A stretch of 57,601 nucleotides of DNA from an uncultured Candidatus Saccharibacteria bacterium (GCA_947306745.1 CAMZHH010000002.1:1-57601), one strand, 5' to 3'; shown: positions 1-7,957, counted from the first letter of the stretch. Numbers and translations are program-made. Notes: a model not told the origin generated them from the sequence alone.

Positions 1-370
1 CTCTCATCCTGCCGCCCATTTTTTGTTGCACAAAAAATGGCTGGACCGGCAGGATATAAACAATGCGCCGTTGTCGCAAGCGACCGGGCATTGGACGAAC
101 CTGGGCTCTCATCCTGCCGCCCATTTTTTGTTGCACAAAAAATGGCTGGACCGGCAGGATATAAACAATGCGCCGTTGTCGCAAGCGACCGGGCATTGGA
201 CGAACCTGGGCTCTCATCCTGCCGCCCATTTTTTGTTGCACAAAAAATGGCTGGACCGGCAGGATATAAACAATGCGCCGTTGTCGCAAGCGACCGGGCA
301 TTGGACGAACCTGGGCTCTCATCCTGCCGCCCATTTTTTGTTGCACAAAAAATGGCTGGACCGGCAGGAT
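1..370. repeat. Tandem array of a 105-bp structured unit abutting tRNA-Gln
   Basis: Three full copies (1-105, 106-210, 211-315) and a 55-nt partial copy (316-370) look identical base for base. Each copy contains the last 18 nt of the adjacent tRNA-Gln (its CCA, acceptor strand and part of the T arm, on the minus strand) and a hairpin with 10-bp arms (CCATTTTTTG and CAAAAAATGG). A second inverted repeat (GGCAGGAT with ATCCTGCC, 8 bp) encloses a hairpin built on GTCGC-AA-GCGAC. The array starts at base 1, so its full length is unknown. It could be a real minisatellite, a set of attachment-site scars, or an assembly loop at a contig end. Open frames across it follow only from the 105-bp period being a multiple of three. 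Confidence 0.9.
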
Positions 371-427
371 TCGAACCTGCGAATGCTGGGACCAAAACCC
401 AGTGCCTTACCGCTTGGCGACGGTCCA
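353..427 (-). tRNA. tRNA-Gln (anticodon UUG)
   Basis: On the minus strand the gene folds as a standard cloverleaf. The acceptor stem is TGGACCG with CGGTCCA, the anticodon stem CTGGG/CCCAG holds the loop TTTTGGT (anticodon TTG, glutamine), and the T arm carries GGTTCGAATCC. The 3' CCA is encoded (complement at 353-355). A T-rich hairpin (CCATTTTTTG/CAAAAAATGG) follows at once and could end transcription. The 3' end of this tRNA is the part copied in every unit of the neighbouring tandem array. The window also encodes GltX, which in many bacteria also charges tRNA-Gln for later transamidation. Confidence 0.95.
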
Positions 428-450
428 ATCTGCAATATATTTTACCACAA

Positions 451-478
451 GAAAACGCCCCGGCGCAAGTCCGGGGCA
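451..478 (-). terminator. Intrinsic terminator between the frameshifted gene and tRNA-Gln
   Basis: On the minus strand a 7-bp GC stem (GCCCCGG/CCGGGGC) with a 7-nt loop is followed by GTTTTC. It lies just past the stop codon at 483-485 of the frame-restored orphan gene, which supports that longer reading. Confidence 0.75.
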
Positions 479-482
479 GTTC

Positions 483-704
483 TCAGCAGGGATAACCATA
501 ACATACGAACAACGTGGTAGGAGAGAAGTGGAAAGTCTTTCCATCGTACCATAAACGCGCAGAGCCACTTAAATCCTCCGTATAGACAGACACTCCCAGA
601 TTACTCGGGTTGAAGGTGACTAGCAGTACGGCGCCAATATCATCGGACGTCATGGTCGAAAACCAGGCGCGACCATAATGATCAATGCGGATAGAGCCGT
701 TGCA
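483..704 (-). pseudogene. Out-of-frame 3' continuation of the orphan gene
   Basis: Read in the alternative frame from the T5 run, this stretch encodes about 70 residues with normal composition, including HYGRAWFSTMT and LWYDGKTFHFSPTT, ending in a TGA at 485-483. No start signal of its own precedes it. It is best explained as the C-terminal half of the preceding gene, separated by a single-base indel that is genuine, a switch, or a sequencing error in a homopolymer. Confidence 0.6.
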
Positions 705-1045
705 AAAACGTCGCCGTTCAACATCTTGCGCCCCAAGGATTCGATGAATAAATCCGGCGGTTCGAAATTGACCGATTCGCCAGTCGTGTCATCATAATAC
801 AATGTCTCCACTAGCTCAAACTTTGCTTCATCACTATTCATGCCACCCAGAACATACTGGTATAGCCCCTCTTCGGCGCCAGGAAGTTGCAAATCGAAAT
901 AGCTCAACTCATTATCGGCCAATCCGACCCTATCATGATATTCCTTTAGACCATCAATGGGTAAATTAATTTGACCAAGTTCCGTCGTGACAACTTTGCT
1001 CTGAACCAACTGCGCAAAAAGTGCTTGTCTTTCATTTTGATTCAT
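650..1045 (-). CDS. Orphan protein, apparently cut short by a frameshift
   Basis: I do not recognise a family. The ATG at 1045 is chosen because a strong ribosome site (AAGGGGGTG) lies 7 nt upstream; an in-frame start further upstream would place that site inside the gene. About 115 acidic residues are followed by a C-terminus that does not look like the rest (ending MVAPGFRP). Adding one T to the T5 run at 708-704 joins the frame to another 70 or so well-formed codons that stop at 483 just before a terminator. Prolines are CCC, CCT or CCG with no CCA, as in the other genes with strong ribosome sites here. Function unknown. Confidence 0.55.
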   Translation of the reverse strand: MNQNERQALFAQLVQSKVVTTELGQINLPIDGLKEYHDRVGLADNELSYFDLQLPGAEEGLYQYVLGGMNSDEAKFELVETLYYDDTTGESVNFEPPDLFIESLGRKMLNGDVFATALSALIIMVAPGFRP

Positions 1046-1141
1046 AATAGCACCCCCTTTGTAAGGTACAAATTTTAGTATTATTCTATTTTCTCTCTTG
1101 GCTTTTCGCAAACATAAGCACCTCGTGATAAAATATACCTT

Positions 1142-1912
1142 ATGAGTAAACGTCCACTTTTATGCGTACGCGACCTGCACAAATCTTACGGCAAGCGTGA
1201 CGCCAAATTCGAGGCCCTGCGTGGCATCGATTTAGATATCTTCGAGGGCGAATCAGTTGCTATTATTGGTAAATCCGGTTCCGGAAAATCTACTTTAATG
1301 CACCTTCTTGCACTCCTCGACAAGCCTACTTCCGGAAGCATCAAACTATCCGGCAAGGATACAAGTAAATTGCACAATCGTAAATTAAATGAATTGCGTA
1401 ATAAGGAGTTTGGTTTCGTTTTTCAGAGCTTCTTTATGAACTCTAACGACACTGTACTAAACAACGTTATCCTGCCACTTAAGATTTCCGGCGTTGGTTT
1501 CCGCGAACGCCGCCGTCGCGCCATGGAGGCACTTAAAATTGTCGAGCTCGACGATAAGGCTAAAAACAAAGCCAACGATCTTTCTGGCGGTCAAAAGCAA
1601 CGCGTCTGCATCGCTCGTGCTATTATTAATAATCCAAAGGTTATTTTTGCCGACGAGCCAACTGGTAACCTCGACTCCGCTACTGGCGAACGCATCGAGA
1701 AATTACTTTTCGGACTCAATGAAAAGAAGGGCATTACACTCATCATCGTGACGCATGACCAAGATTTAGCCGATAAATGCCAGCGCCAAATTCATATCGC
1801 TGATGGCCAGATTTTCAAAGAAAGCTACAGAGAAGATTTCGACGGCGACGGCGACAACGACGGTATGCGCGATAATAACAACATTCATCATATCGATATC
1901 GAGGAGGAATAG
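1142..1912 (+). CDS. ABC exporter ATP-binding protein (MacB/LolD type)
   Basis: This 256-residue ATPase powers the permease encoded 2 bp downstream. Walker A is GKSGSGKST at residues 43-51. The Q-loop (VFQS), the signature LSGGQKQR near 147-154, Walker B with ADEPTGNLD near 169-177, and the H-loop (THD) near 204 are all present. The order and the NLD after Walker B fit the LolD/MacB/FtsE group, which drive extrusion or mechanotransmission rather than import. The C-terminus carries an odd Asp/Asn/Gly-rich tail (DFDGDGDNDG) followed by acidic residues. A -10-like TAAAAT sits 7 nt before the ATG and no ribosome site is seen, suggesting a leaderless message. The substrate is unknown. Confidence 0.92.
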   Translation: MSKRPLLCVRDLHKSYGKRDAKFEALRGIDLDIFEGESVAIIGKSGSGKSTLMHLLALLDKPTSGSIKLSGKDTSKLHNRKLNELRNKEFGFVFQSFFMNSNDTVLNNVILPLKISGVGFRERRRRAMEALKIVELDDKAKNKANDLSGGQKQRVCIARAIINNPKVIFADEPTGNLDSATGERIEKLLFGLNEKKGITLIIVTHDQDLADKCQRQIHIADGQIFKESYREDFDGDGDNDGMRDNNNIHHIDIEEE

Positions 1913-1914
1913 TT

Positions 1915-3225
1915 ATGAAAATTCTAGATATCATCAAAGATGCCAATGCAAATCTACTCCGCAATAAGCTTCGCAGCTTTTTGACGATTTTAGCTATTTT
2001 CATCGGCTCATTCTCCATTATTTCTACGTCCGCTATTCAGGCTGGCGTTAACGACTTTATCGACAGTCAAGTCGATAGTTATGGTGGCGACGGCTATCTC
2101 GCTATTGTTTCGAAAGATTCTTTTGATGCACTAGAAGGCCTGCAGGGCTCTATGGGCGACGGAAATAAAACGCCGATTGAATATAACCCAGACAAAATTC
2201 AAACCGGCATGTCCCCAATTACGGACGAGCAAATGGAAAAGCTAAAAAAGATTGAAGGTATTGACGCCGACAGTATTGTCGAACAAAAAACCCTCGACAT
2301 TACTTATATTACTAGCAAAGAAACCGACAAGAAATATCTCGTCGCCGCCGAGGCTTTACCACCAGGAAACGTCAAAGTCGACGTCGTAACCGGCAAACAA
2401 CTCGATTTAAGAGCTGACGAATATCAAATCCAACTTGAACAAAAATACGTCAGCGCACTTGGCTACACGAATGAAGATATTATCGACAAAGAAGTCCAGC
2501 TCGTAGTTGTAGATGAATATACGCGCGCCGAAAAAACCTTTGATGCTAAAGTTGTAGGCGTAATTGCGCCAGGCGTAGTTTCAATGGGGCAACAATACAC
2601 CAACAATAAACTTGCTGACGATATCTACGAAGAAAACACTAAATATTATCCAGACGAAATCAAGACTCAAACCTTCGCCGTAGCGGCAAACTTTGATTAT
2701 GAAAAATACTCTGTTGATGACATTAAAGATAAACTAGAAGAAATCGGCCTGTCCGGCATGACGATCGAAGATATTATTGGCACAATCAAAACTTTCTTCG
2801 ACGTTATTCTAACCGTCTTTAAGATTTTTGGCCTGATTGCTTTGATCGCAGCCGCCATCGGTATCATCAATACGCTCTTCATGTCCGTGCAGGAACGCAC
2901 CCGCGAAATCGGTCTCGACAAGGCTCTCGGTATGTCTTCGAGCAAAGTTTTCTTAAGCTTTAGCCTTGAAGCAATCGCGCTTGGTTTCTGGGGTTCCGTA
3001 TTTGGTATTACCGTTTCAATGATTCTCGGCAATCTCGTAAACACCGCTTTTCATGCCGAAGGTGGTTTTCTTGAAGCATTTCCAACTTTCAACTTAGCAA
3101 CCTACACGATCCCAGACATCATTTCAGTCACTGTATTGATTATGGTTATCGCGTTCCTGTCTGGCACTTTACCGGCACGCAGGGCAGCGCACAAAAACCC
3201 AATCGACGCATTACGCTACGAATAA
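1915..3225 (+). CDS. ABC exporter permease, MacB/FtsX family
   Basis: This 436-residue membrane protein has the MacB/FtsX plan: one membrane helix near residues 18-42, a large extracytoplasmic domain to about residue 280, then three helices (about 290-320, 345-375 and 400-425). The C-terminal part carries the FtsX-domain signature region with TREIGLDKALG and ends in GTLPARRAAHKNPIDALRYE, typical of this family. A ribosome site (GAGGAGG) lies inside the end of the ATPase gene, so the two are translationally coupled. The pair probably exports a peptide, lipid or antimicrobial compound, or transmits force to periplasmic partners; no separate periplasmic adaptor gene is adjacent. Confidence 0.9.
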   Translation: MKILDIIKDANANLLRNKLRSFLTILAIFIGSFSIISTSAIQAGVNDFIDSQVDSYGGDGYLAIVSKDSFDALEGLQGSMGDGNKTPIEYNPDKIQTGMSPITDEQMEKLKKIEGIDADSIVEQKTLDITYITSKETDKKYLVAAEALPPGNVKVDVVTGKQLDLRADEYQIQLEQKYVSALGYTNEDIIDKEVQLVVVDEYTRAEKTFDAKVVGVIAPGVVSMGQQYTNNKLADDIYEENTKYYPDEIKTQTFAVAANFDYEKYSVDDIKDKLEEIGLSGMTIEDIIGTIKTFFDVILTVFKIFGLIALIAAAIGIINTLFMSVQERTREIGLDKALGMSSSKVFLSFSLEAIALGFWGSVFGITVSMILGNLVNTAFHAEGGFLEAFPTFNLATYTIPDIISVTVLIMVIAFLSGTLPARRAAHKNPIDALRYE

Positions 3226-3231
3226 AAAAAA

Positions 3232-3258
3232 CACCCCGCCGGCAACGGCGGGGTTTTG
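3232..3258. terminator. Bidirectional intrinsic terminator with GCAA loop
   Basis: CCCCGCCG and CGGCGGGG form an 8-bp stem around a GCAA tetraloop, with an A-run upstream and TTTT downstream. It can serve the ABC operon on the plus strand and the small membrane genes arriving on the minus strand. Confidence 0.9.
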
Positions 3259-3260
3259 GG

Positions 3261-3452
3261 TTAGTAGCGAAACCAACTCCACAAAACAAAAACTATGAAG
3301 ACCAACCAGGCATATTCTTGCAGACCGACCAAGCTTAGCACCCAAGAAATTGCGCAGAACAATAGCCACGCTAAAAAGATGCGAAAAGTCAGCTCAACCA
3401 GAAAGAAGACGACCGCCAGGCAGAACAACGCGAATATAAAATTCACTATCAC
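3261..3452 (-). CDS. Small two-helix membrane protein
   Basis: This 63-residue protein is almost entirely hydrophobic: one helix near residues 3-22 extending towards 40, and another near 43-60, with a short polar hinge (LVGLQEY). Translation starts at a GTG behind a strong AGGAGGTGATGTGAG stretch; a second GTG two codons later is possible. It is the second gene of a two-gene unit with the gene 14 bp upstream. No family recognised. Confidence 0.6.
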   Translation of the reverse strand: MIVNFIFALFCLAVVFFLVELTFRIFLAWLLFCAISWVLSLVGLQEYAWLVFIVFVLWSWFRY

Positions 3453-3466
3453 CTCACATCACCTCC

Positions 3467-3721
3467 TCAGCTAAATACTGGCAACGGCACGATATATCCC
3501 ACTCCAAAGAGTAGCATCACGCAGATTGCCAATAATGATAGGAACAAAATAGCAGCCAGTCGCGACGTGAAGACCTCTTGCACATTATCCGATGCGACAC
3601 GGAACGCCAATAGCGCCAGTCCCAGCCAGATTAAGATCGCTATGGTTTCATAGATTAGTAAGTTGAGTATGTATACGCCAACATATGCAAGGCCATGCAG
3701 TAAATATGTGAGAATATCCAT
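3467..3721 (-). CDS. Small multi-helix membrane protein
   Basis: This 84-residue hydrophobic protein has probably three helices (about 5-20, 22-42 and 55-78). The ATG at 3721 is preferred over an upstream in-frame start because the ribosome site AAGGGGGTG lies just before it and would otherwise be coding. The same AAGGGGGTG element precedes the dCTP deaminase and the frameshifted orphan, and a close variant precedes the L,D-transpeptidase. It is co-oriented with the next small membrane protein. Function unknown. Confidence 0.65.
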   Translation of the reverse strand: MDILTYLLHGLAYVGVYILNLLIYETIAILIWLGLALLAFRVASDNVQEVFTSRLAAILFLSLLAICVMLLFGVGYIVPLPVFS

Positions 3722-3807
3722 TGTCACACCCCCTTCCCACAATGCTAGCCTATCTTTATATTTTAAAACTATATTCGCCGTCTGTCAAATATGCTAAAAT
3801 CTAAACT

Positions 3808-4959
3808 ATGCAAGCGACCATCGAAAAACTCGTACCGGGCGGGCAGGGACTCGCCACACTAGAAAACGGCAAGAAAGCCTTTATTTGGAATGCCTTACCA
3901 TCTGAAACTGTTGAATTCGAAATCACTAAAGATAAGCACAGCTATTGCGAAGGTATCGCAACCAAGATTCTACAAAGCGTCGATGAACGCATTGAACCAC
4001 GCGATGAGTGTTATCTTGCTACTAGTCCATGGCAGATCATCGACTGGGAGACTGAGCTTGCCGCCAAGAGCCAGCTCGTCGAAGAATGCTTCTCGCAAAA
4101 TCATTTATACCCGCTCGTCGAAGCAACTAAGACCGACGAAAAAGAGTTTTTCTATCGCAACAAGATGGAGTATTCGCTCTATTGGAGCCATGAAGACAAT
4201 CAAATTCATCTCGCTTTTCATACGCGTGGCACCCATCGCAAGCAACCAATCACGCAAAGCTCGCTCGAGCGCCCAGAAATTTTCACTGCCGCACAGGCTA
4301 TTGTCGATAAACTGAACGCCGAACATGCCGAGGCGCGCACCTATCAATCACTTTTAATGCGTTGCGATCAACAGGGTAAAACCTCTGGTGACTTATTCGC
4401 GAACGGCAAATCACATCCAGAAATGCCAATCCTCACTGATAAACTCTGCGGCTATCAATATAATTATTCGCCAAACGGATTCTTTCAGATTAATCTACCA
4501 GTCTACGAGATGGTTTTAAATGAGATTAAACCCCTCATCACAACCGACAAAGTTCTCGACCTTTACGCCGGGGTCGGCAGTATCGGATTGTCAGTCGCGC
4601 GCGATAAAGACCTTACACTCGTTGAGGTAAATGGCGCCGCCTTTGCCGAAATGCAAAACAACGCCGCCGGCACCGACGCTAAATGCGTACTCGCAAAATC
4701 CGAAGACGTAACAGAATATATCACACCAGATTGCACAGTCATCCTCGACCCGCCACGCGCCGGCTGTGACGCTAAATTAATTGAACGCCTGCTTGAAGTA
4801 CAGCCGACCACCGTCATCTACCTCAGCTGTAATCCGATTACCCAAGCTCGCGATATTGCCATGTTGAAAGAGAAATACAACATCGAAAGACTCCAACCAT
4901 ACAATTTCTTCCCACGTACTCCGCACATCGAGAATCTTGCAATTTTGCGCAAAGTGTGA
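3808..4959 (+). CDS. RNA 5-methyluridine methyltransferase (TrmA/RlmCD family)
   Basis: This 383-residue enzyme is predicted to methylate C5 of a uridine in tRNA or 23S rRNA using S-adenosylmethionine. An N-terminal TRAM-like segment (VPGGQGLATLENGKKAF) precedes the catalytic domain. The SAM motif is DLYAGVGSIGLSVAR, followed by LDPPRAG and the catalytic-cysteine motif LSCNPITQARD near the C-terminus. I see no four-cysteine iron-sulfur cluster of the RlmD type, so it is nearer TrmA/RlmCD proteins of Gram-positive bacteria. A TAAAAT box lies 7 nt before the ATG with no ribosome site. The stop codon TGA lies next to the -10 box of the following gene. The exact target base cannot be told from sequence. 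Confidence 0.85.
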   Translation: MQATIEKLVPGGQGLATLENGKKAFIWNALPSETVEFEITKDKHSYCEGIATKILQSVDERIEPRDECYLATSPWQIIDWETELAAKSQLVEECFSQNHLYPLVEATKTDEKEFFYRNKMEYSLYWSHEDNQIHLAFHTRGTHRKQPITQSSLERPEIFTAAQAIVDKLNAEHAEARTYQSLLMRCDQQGKTSGDLFANGKSHPEMPILTDKLCGYQYNYSPNGFFQINLPVYEMVLNEIKPLITTDKVLDLYAGVGSIGLSVARDKDLTLVEVNGAAFAEMQNNAAGTDAKCVLAKSEDVTEYITPDCTVILDPPRAGCDAKLIERLLEVQPTTVIYLSCNPITQARDIAMLKEKYNIERLQPYNFFPRTPHIENLAILRKV

Positions 4960-5026
4960 TATAATATATAGATATGGCCTTGGCCTTCATCGGCCGTCAC
5001 AAGTTCCTTTTTAAAGGAGGGATTCT
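4957..5026 (+). promoter_or_regulatory. Extended -10 promoter and leader of the 134-aa gene
   Basis: TGATATAAT (4957-4965) is an extended -10 whose TG belongs to the stop codon of the upstream gene. Transcription from it would give a leader of about 50 nt ending in the ribosome site AAAGGAGGG. An ATG at 4974 lies at the distance used by leaderless genes here and opens a 51-codon frame overlapping the main gene. CCTTT/AAAGG could pair across the ribosome site. Confidence 0.6.
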
Positions 5027-5431
5027 ATGCAGACGATTTCCTACCTCATACCAGTTACAAGTGGAATCTTTGACTACGCAATGCAAGAAGCGAGCGAAGA
5101 AGACTTTCGATTCTTTGGTGATTTTCTAGTCGGCAAGAAACTGAGCGAATATTCCGCAATCCTTACCACCACCGACAACAAGCACTATCAACTAACCGAA
5201 GTAGGCAGAAATTTCGACATCTTGTCCGACCTCGCTATCGAAGTTGCCACGCACGCCATAGATGAAGTCGTGATCAATTGCACTGGCAAGGATGCCGACG
5301 AGCTCAAGCAAATCATCAGCCGAGAACGTCGCTTCAATAACGCCATGCAGGGCATTGGTCGCTTCTGCGACTTGATGTTTCAGATCGAGCCGTCAGACGA
5401 ACTCACGCAAGTCAAATACGAATCCACCTAA
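5027..5431 (+). CDS. Orphan cytoplasmic protein
   Basis: The family of this 134-residue soluble acidic protein is not recognised. The start is fixed by AAAGGAGGG 8 nt before the ATG. The composition is that of a compact globular alpha/beta protein without signal peptide or membrane helices; a 'VVINCTGKDADELKQII' segment looks like strand-turn-helix. It stands alone between its own promoter and terminator. Confidence 0.6.
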   Translation: MQTISYLIPVTSGIFDYAMQEASEEDFRFFGDFLVGKKLSEYSAILTTTDNKHYQLTEVGRNFDILSDLAIEVATHAIDEVVINCTGKDADELKQIISRERRFNNAMQGIGRFCDLMFQIEPSDELTQVKYEST

Positions 5432-5440
5432 CACACCCCC

Positions 5441-5465
5441 GCCACCTCCACAGGTGGCATTTTTC
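5441..5465 (+). terminator. Intrinsic terminator, GCCACCT type
   Basis: GCCACCT and AGGTGGC form a 7-bp stem around CCAC, followed by ATTTTTC. The same arm recurs in other terminators of the window (6462, 46191). Confidence 0.9.
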
Positions 5466-5563
5466 TTGCATTTTCATCAAATCTGTGTTGTAATATAAAT
5501 ATTGATGTAGACATATCCTAGTTTTTGGGACATACACATGCACTTTAGAAGGAGGAAAGCAAC

Positions 5564-6451
5564 ATGAAGTATGCGATTTTTACCGATACGACCTGCGATT
5601 TAACCGTCAATGAACGTAAGGCCTATGGCATCTGGCCAAAAATGTACGAGCAGCACATCACCTACGACGGCGTCGACATTGACGTCCATGACCCGGCCGC
5701 ATTTTACAAGAAACTCGAGGAAGGAGAATATGAACCCGGCCGCCTGAAGACTTCATCTGCCGGAGGCGAGGCTGTCGCCGTCGTACTCGATGATATCATT
5801 AAGCACACCGACCACGACGTCGCCATTGTTTATGCCGGCATTTCGCCGTACATGTCCGCCGGTTCTGTGCAGACCGTTAAAATGGCCATGGATCAATATG
5901 CCGAGGACTATCCGAATCGCCGTTTTATCTACGTCGACACTCAATGTATCAGCAATGGTCTTGGCACCTACCTGCAGTATCTGGCAAAATACACTGGCGA
6001 CGATATTGAAACATATGGCCGCGAACTCGGCAAGCATATCGTGCACCTGTTCACCGAAAGCGATCTACGCTACAGCGCCAAGAGCGGTCGTTACAACCTG
6101 ATACAGCGTATCGCTATGATGACCATGTCGCTCGCTCATCTCAACCCATGGATGTACTTCCCGAGCAACGACAAGCTCTCAATGGATGGGCGTATTCGCA
6201 AAGGAAACAAAATCCTGCATGAATGGGTCGACTATTATCTTGAGCACGTCGCTGACGACAATGGATTCGTCCGTATCGGTTATGGAGGGGCAAAGGCCCA
6301 GGAACGTGCTGAAAGGCTAGTCGAATTGCTCGAGAGCCGCACCGATCTTTCGCGCGACCGCATCCAGCTCGCTTACGTCAGCCCCATTGTAGGCGCCCAC
6401 ACCGGCGACACAGTACTTAGCTTTTTCTTCAAACAGCGCGACGAGCGCTAA
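5564..6451 (+). CDS. DegV family fatty-acid-binding protein
   Basis: At 295 residues it matches the DegV/FakB family, which bind a fatty acid in a cleft between two domains and, in Firmicutes, present it to the kinase FakA for incorporation into phospholipid. The N-terminus FTDTTCDLT, the segment RLKTSSAG near residue 60, and the second-domain stretch with DTQCIS and SAKSGRY follow the family pattern. A strong ribosome site (GAAGGAGG) and a leader precede the ATG. No FakA-like kinase is nearby. It could help a host-dependent organism use host-derived fatty acids. Proline codons are mostly CCG/CCC. Confidence 0.82.
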   Translation: MKYAIFTDTTCDLTVNERKAYGIWPKMYEQHITYDGVDIDVHDPAAFYKKLEEGEYEPGRLKTSSAGGEAVAVVLDDIIKHTDHDVAIVYAGISPYMSAGSVQTVKMAMDQYAEDYPNRRFIYVDTQCISNGLGTYLQYLAKYTGDDIETYGRELGKHIVHLFTESDLRYSAKSGRYNLIQRIAMMTMSLAHLNPWMYFPSNDKLSMDGRIRKGNKILHEWVDYYLEHVADDNGFVRIGYGGAKAQERAERLVELLESRTDLSRDRIQLAYVSPIVGAHTGDTVLSFFFKQRDER

Positions 6452-6461
6452 GCTTTTCCCA

Positions 6462-6486
6462 GCCACCTCTTCGGAGGTGGCATTTT
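6462..6486 (+). terminator. Intrinsic terminator with TTCG loop
   Basis: GCCACCTC and GAGGTGGC form an 8-bp stem around a TTCG tetraloop, followed by ATTTTC. It closes the degV transcript. Confidence 0.92.
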
Positions 6487-6513
6487 CTAGCTTAAACGTG
6501 ATACACTTAAAGA

Positions 6514-7299
6514 ATGAAAGTTTCCATTTTGGGTGCCGGCGCTTTTGGGCAAGCTCTAGGCAAAGTACTCACCGACAACCAACACCAAATATCTTATTAC
6601 GATCCGCAGCTGTTTCCAGACATTAATCTTGATGCTGCCACCTACCAGGCCGATGCCGTCGTGATTGCAATTCCGTCCGCGTTTCTCGGAGATTTCATCG
6701 CCGAATACCCAGACCGCCTCAAAAAACTTCCAACCGTCTGCGCGACTAAAGGCTTACTAAATGCCAATATGTTTGCCGATTTTACGCAGTTTTCCGTTAT
6801 TTCCGGCCCAGGTTTTGCGCAAGAAATTATCGATGGCAAACCATCTACTATGACCGCCTCTACGCCATTCGCGATGGGCTTATTGCAAAATAATCAAATC
6901 ACTATCGAATTGCACGAAGATTTAGCTGGCATCCTACTTTGCGGCTCGCTCAAGAACATCTACGCCATTGGAGCTGGGTATCATAGCGAATCCGCTAGCG
7001 ATACTGCGATGCTCATCCAGCATGCGCACTATGAGATGAAAAAGTATCTCGCCGACCATGACGCCGATCCTGAAACTGCCGAATGCGCTTGCGGTTTAGG
7101 CGATCTTATCCTTACCTGTAGCAATGATACATCACGTAATTTTACTTGCGGAAAACGCTTAAGAGAGGGTAAAATAGTACCAGAAATCATTAACGAATTA
7201 AAGACTGTCGAAGGGCTTTCCGCTCTAGAGAAAGTCGATACCGATAACTACATGGTGCTTCGCGAAATCAAAGATCTCGTTAATCATAGCCAACAATAA
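6514..7299 (+). CDS. gpsA: Glycerol-3-phosphate dehydrogenase [NAD(P)+], short form
   Basis: It reduces dihydroxyacetone phosphate to sn-glycerol 3-phosphate, the backbone of phospholipids. The nucleotide-binding motif GAGAFG is at residues 7-12. Family landmarks follow: CATKGL, ISGPGFAQEI, the catalytic-lysine segment GSLKNIYAIGAG, and GLGDLILTC with SRNF. At 261 residues it is about 70 shorter than typical GpsA; the shortening lies mainly in the middle of the nucleotide domain and at the C-terminus, while catalytic landmarks are kept. A TGATACACT extended -10 lies 6 nt before the ATG. A separate promoter and the hairpin before it argue against co-transcription with degV. Confidence 0.85.
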   Translation: MKVSILGAGAFGQALGKVLTDNQHQISYYDPQLFPDINLDAATYQADAVVIAIPSAFLGDFIAEYPDRLKKLPTVCATKGLLNANMFADFTQFSVISGPGFAQEIIDGKPSTMTASTPFAMGLLQNNQITIELHEDLAGILLCGSLKNIYAIGAGYHSESASDTAMLIQHAHYEMKKYLADHDADPETAECACGLGDLILTCSNDTSRNFTCGKRLREGKIVPEIINELKTVEGLSALEKVDTDNYMVLREIKDLVNHSQQ

Positions 7300-7328
7300 C
7301 AACATCACTAAAAAGGGAAAGGGCATCA

Positions 7329-7916
7329 ATGGCTACAAAGAAAAAAACTAGCTCCAGCAAAAAAGCGAGCGCTAAAAAGCAAAAATTAATCGATCAATCC
7401 AATTCGCACAAAGCACTCGCTTTAGCTTTCTTTGGCATCGCAATCTTCTTCATTGTAATCGTCGGCTTCGCATTGCTCTCGAAGAATATTACTCCAGCCA
7501 AAAAGGGCTTCGAATCACTCGAGTACGACATCATCGTCGAGAAACATCGCTACGAATATGAGGGCCTTCCGGCTGGCGAAATTCCAGAGACTGGCTATTC
7601 CACCAATTACTATTATGTAGTTGTCAACTCCACCTTACACGAAAAATACACTCTTAAATACGAAGACGTCTGGGAAGTTCACAACGAACGTGGCGACTAC
7701 GATACGCTTACTATCTCAACCGAAACTATCAGCGACGAAGATCTCGACAATCTTATCGAACAATACGGCAAAAACAGCCACTTGTTAAAGGTAAAAGATT
7801 TCTTCGAGGCTGACGTCAAAGAAGAATATATCGTCAAGGGTAACAGTGAATATGAAGATTACCTCGTAGAACGCGAAAAATTCTACTCCGAAGACGAAGA
7901 AACTAACAAAGAGTAA
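7329..7916 (+). CDS. Single-pass membrane protein with extracytoplasmic domain
   Basis: A Lys/Ser/Ala-rich N-terminus of about 27 residues precedes one membrane helix (about 29-50), then an acidic, tyrosine-rich domain of about 145 residues. The positive-inside rule puts the N-terminus in the cytoplasm. A weak purine stretch (AAAGGGAAAGGG) precedes the ATG, 29 bp after gpsA, so the two may share a message. No family recognised. The strand-rich pattern (YYYVVVNSTL, YTLKYEDVWEV) suggests a small beta domain. Confidence 0.6.
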   Translation: MATKKKTSSSKKASAKKQKLIDQSNSHKALALAFFGIAIFFIVIVGFALLSKNITPAKKGFESLEYDIIVEKHRYEYEGLPAGEIPETGYSTNYYYVVVNSTLHEKYTLKYEDVWEVHNERGDYDTLTISTETISDEDLDNLIEQYGKNSHLLKVKDFFEADVKEEYIVKGNSEYEDYLVEREKFYSEDEETNKE

Positions 7917-7930
7917 ATCATAAATTAAAA

Positions 7931-7957
7931 AAATATTCCCGCAAGGGAATATTTTTT
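7931..7957. terminator. Bidirectional intrinsic terminator with GCAA loop
   Basis: AAATATTCCC and GGGAATATTT form a 10-bp stem around GCAA, flanked by A and T runs. It separates two convergent genes and overlaps the stop codon of the minus-strand gene. Confidence 0.9.

Noticed and set aside
1-370. CRISPR-like array
   Set aside because: The whole 105-bp unit is constant, with no variable spacers and no cas genes.
23-554. Overlapping open frames across the tandem array and tRNA-Gln
   Set aside because: The 105-bp period is divisible by three, so any frame without a stop stays open. The peptides are repeats of one another and run through a tRNA gene.
4957-4959. UGA read as glycine (Gracilibacteria-type code)
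   Set aside because: TGA ends several conserved proteins at the expected length, such as the uracil methyltransferase and MurI, and in-frame TGA does not occur inside conserved genes.
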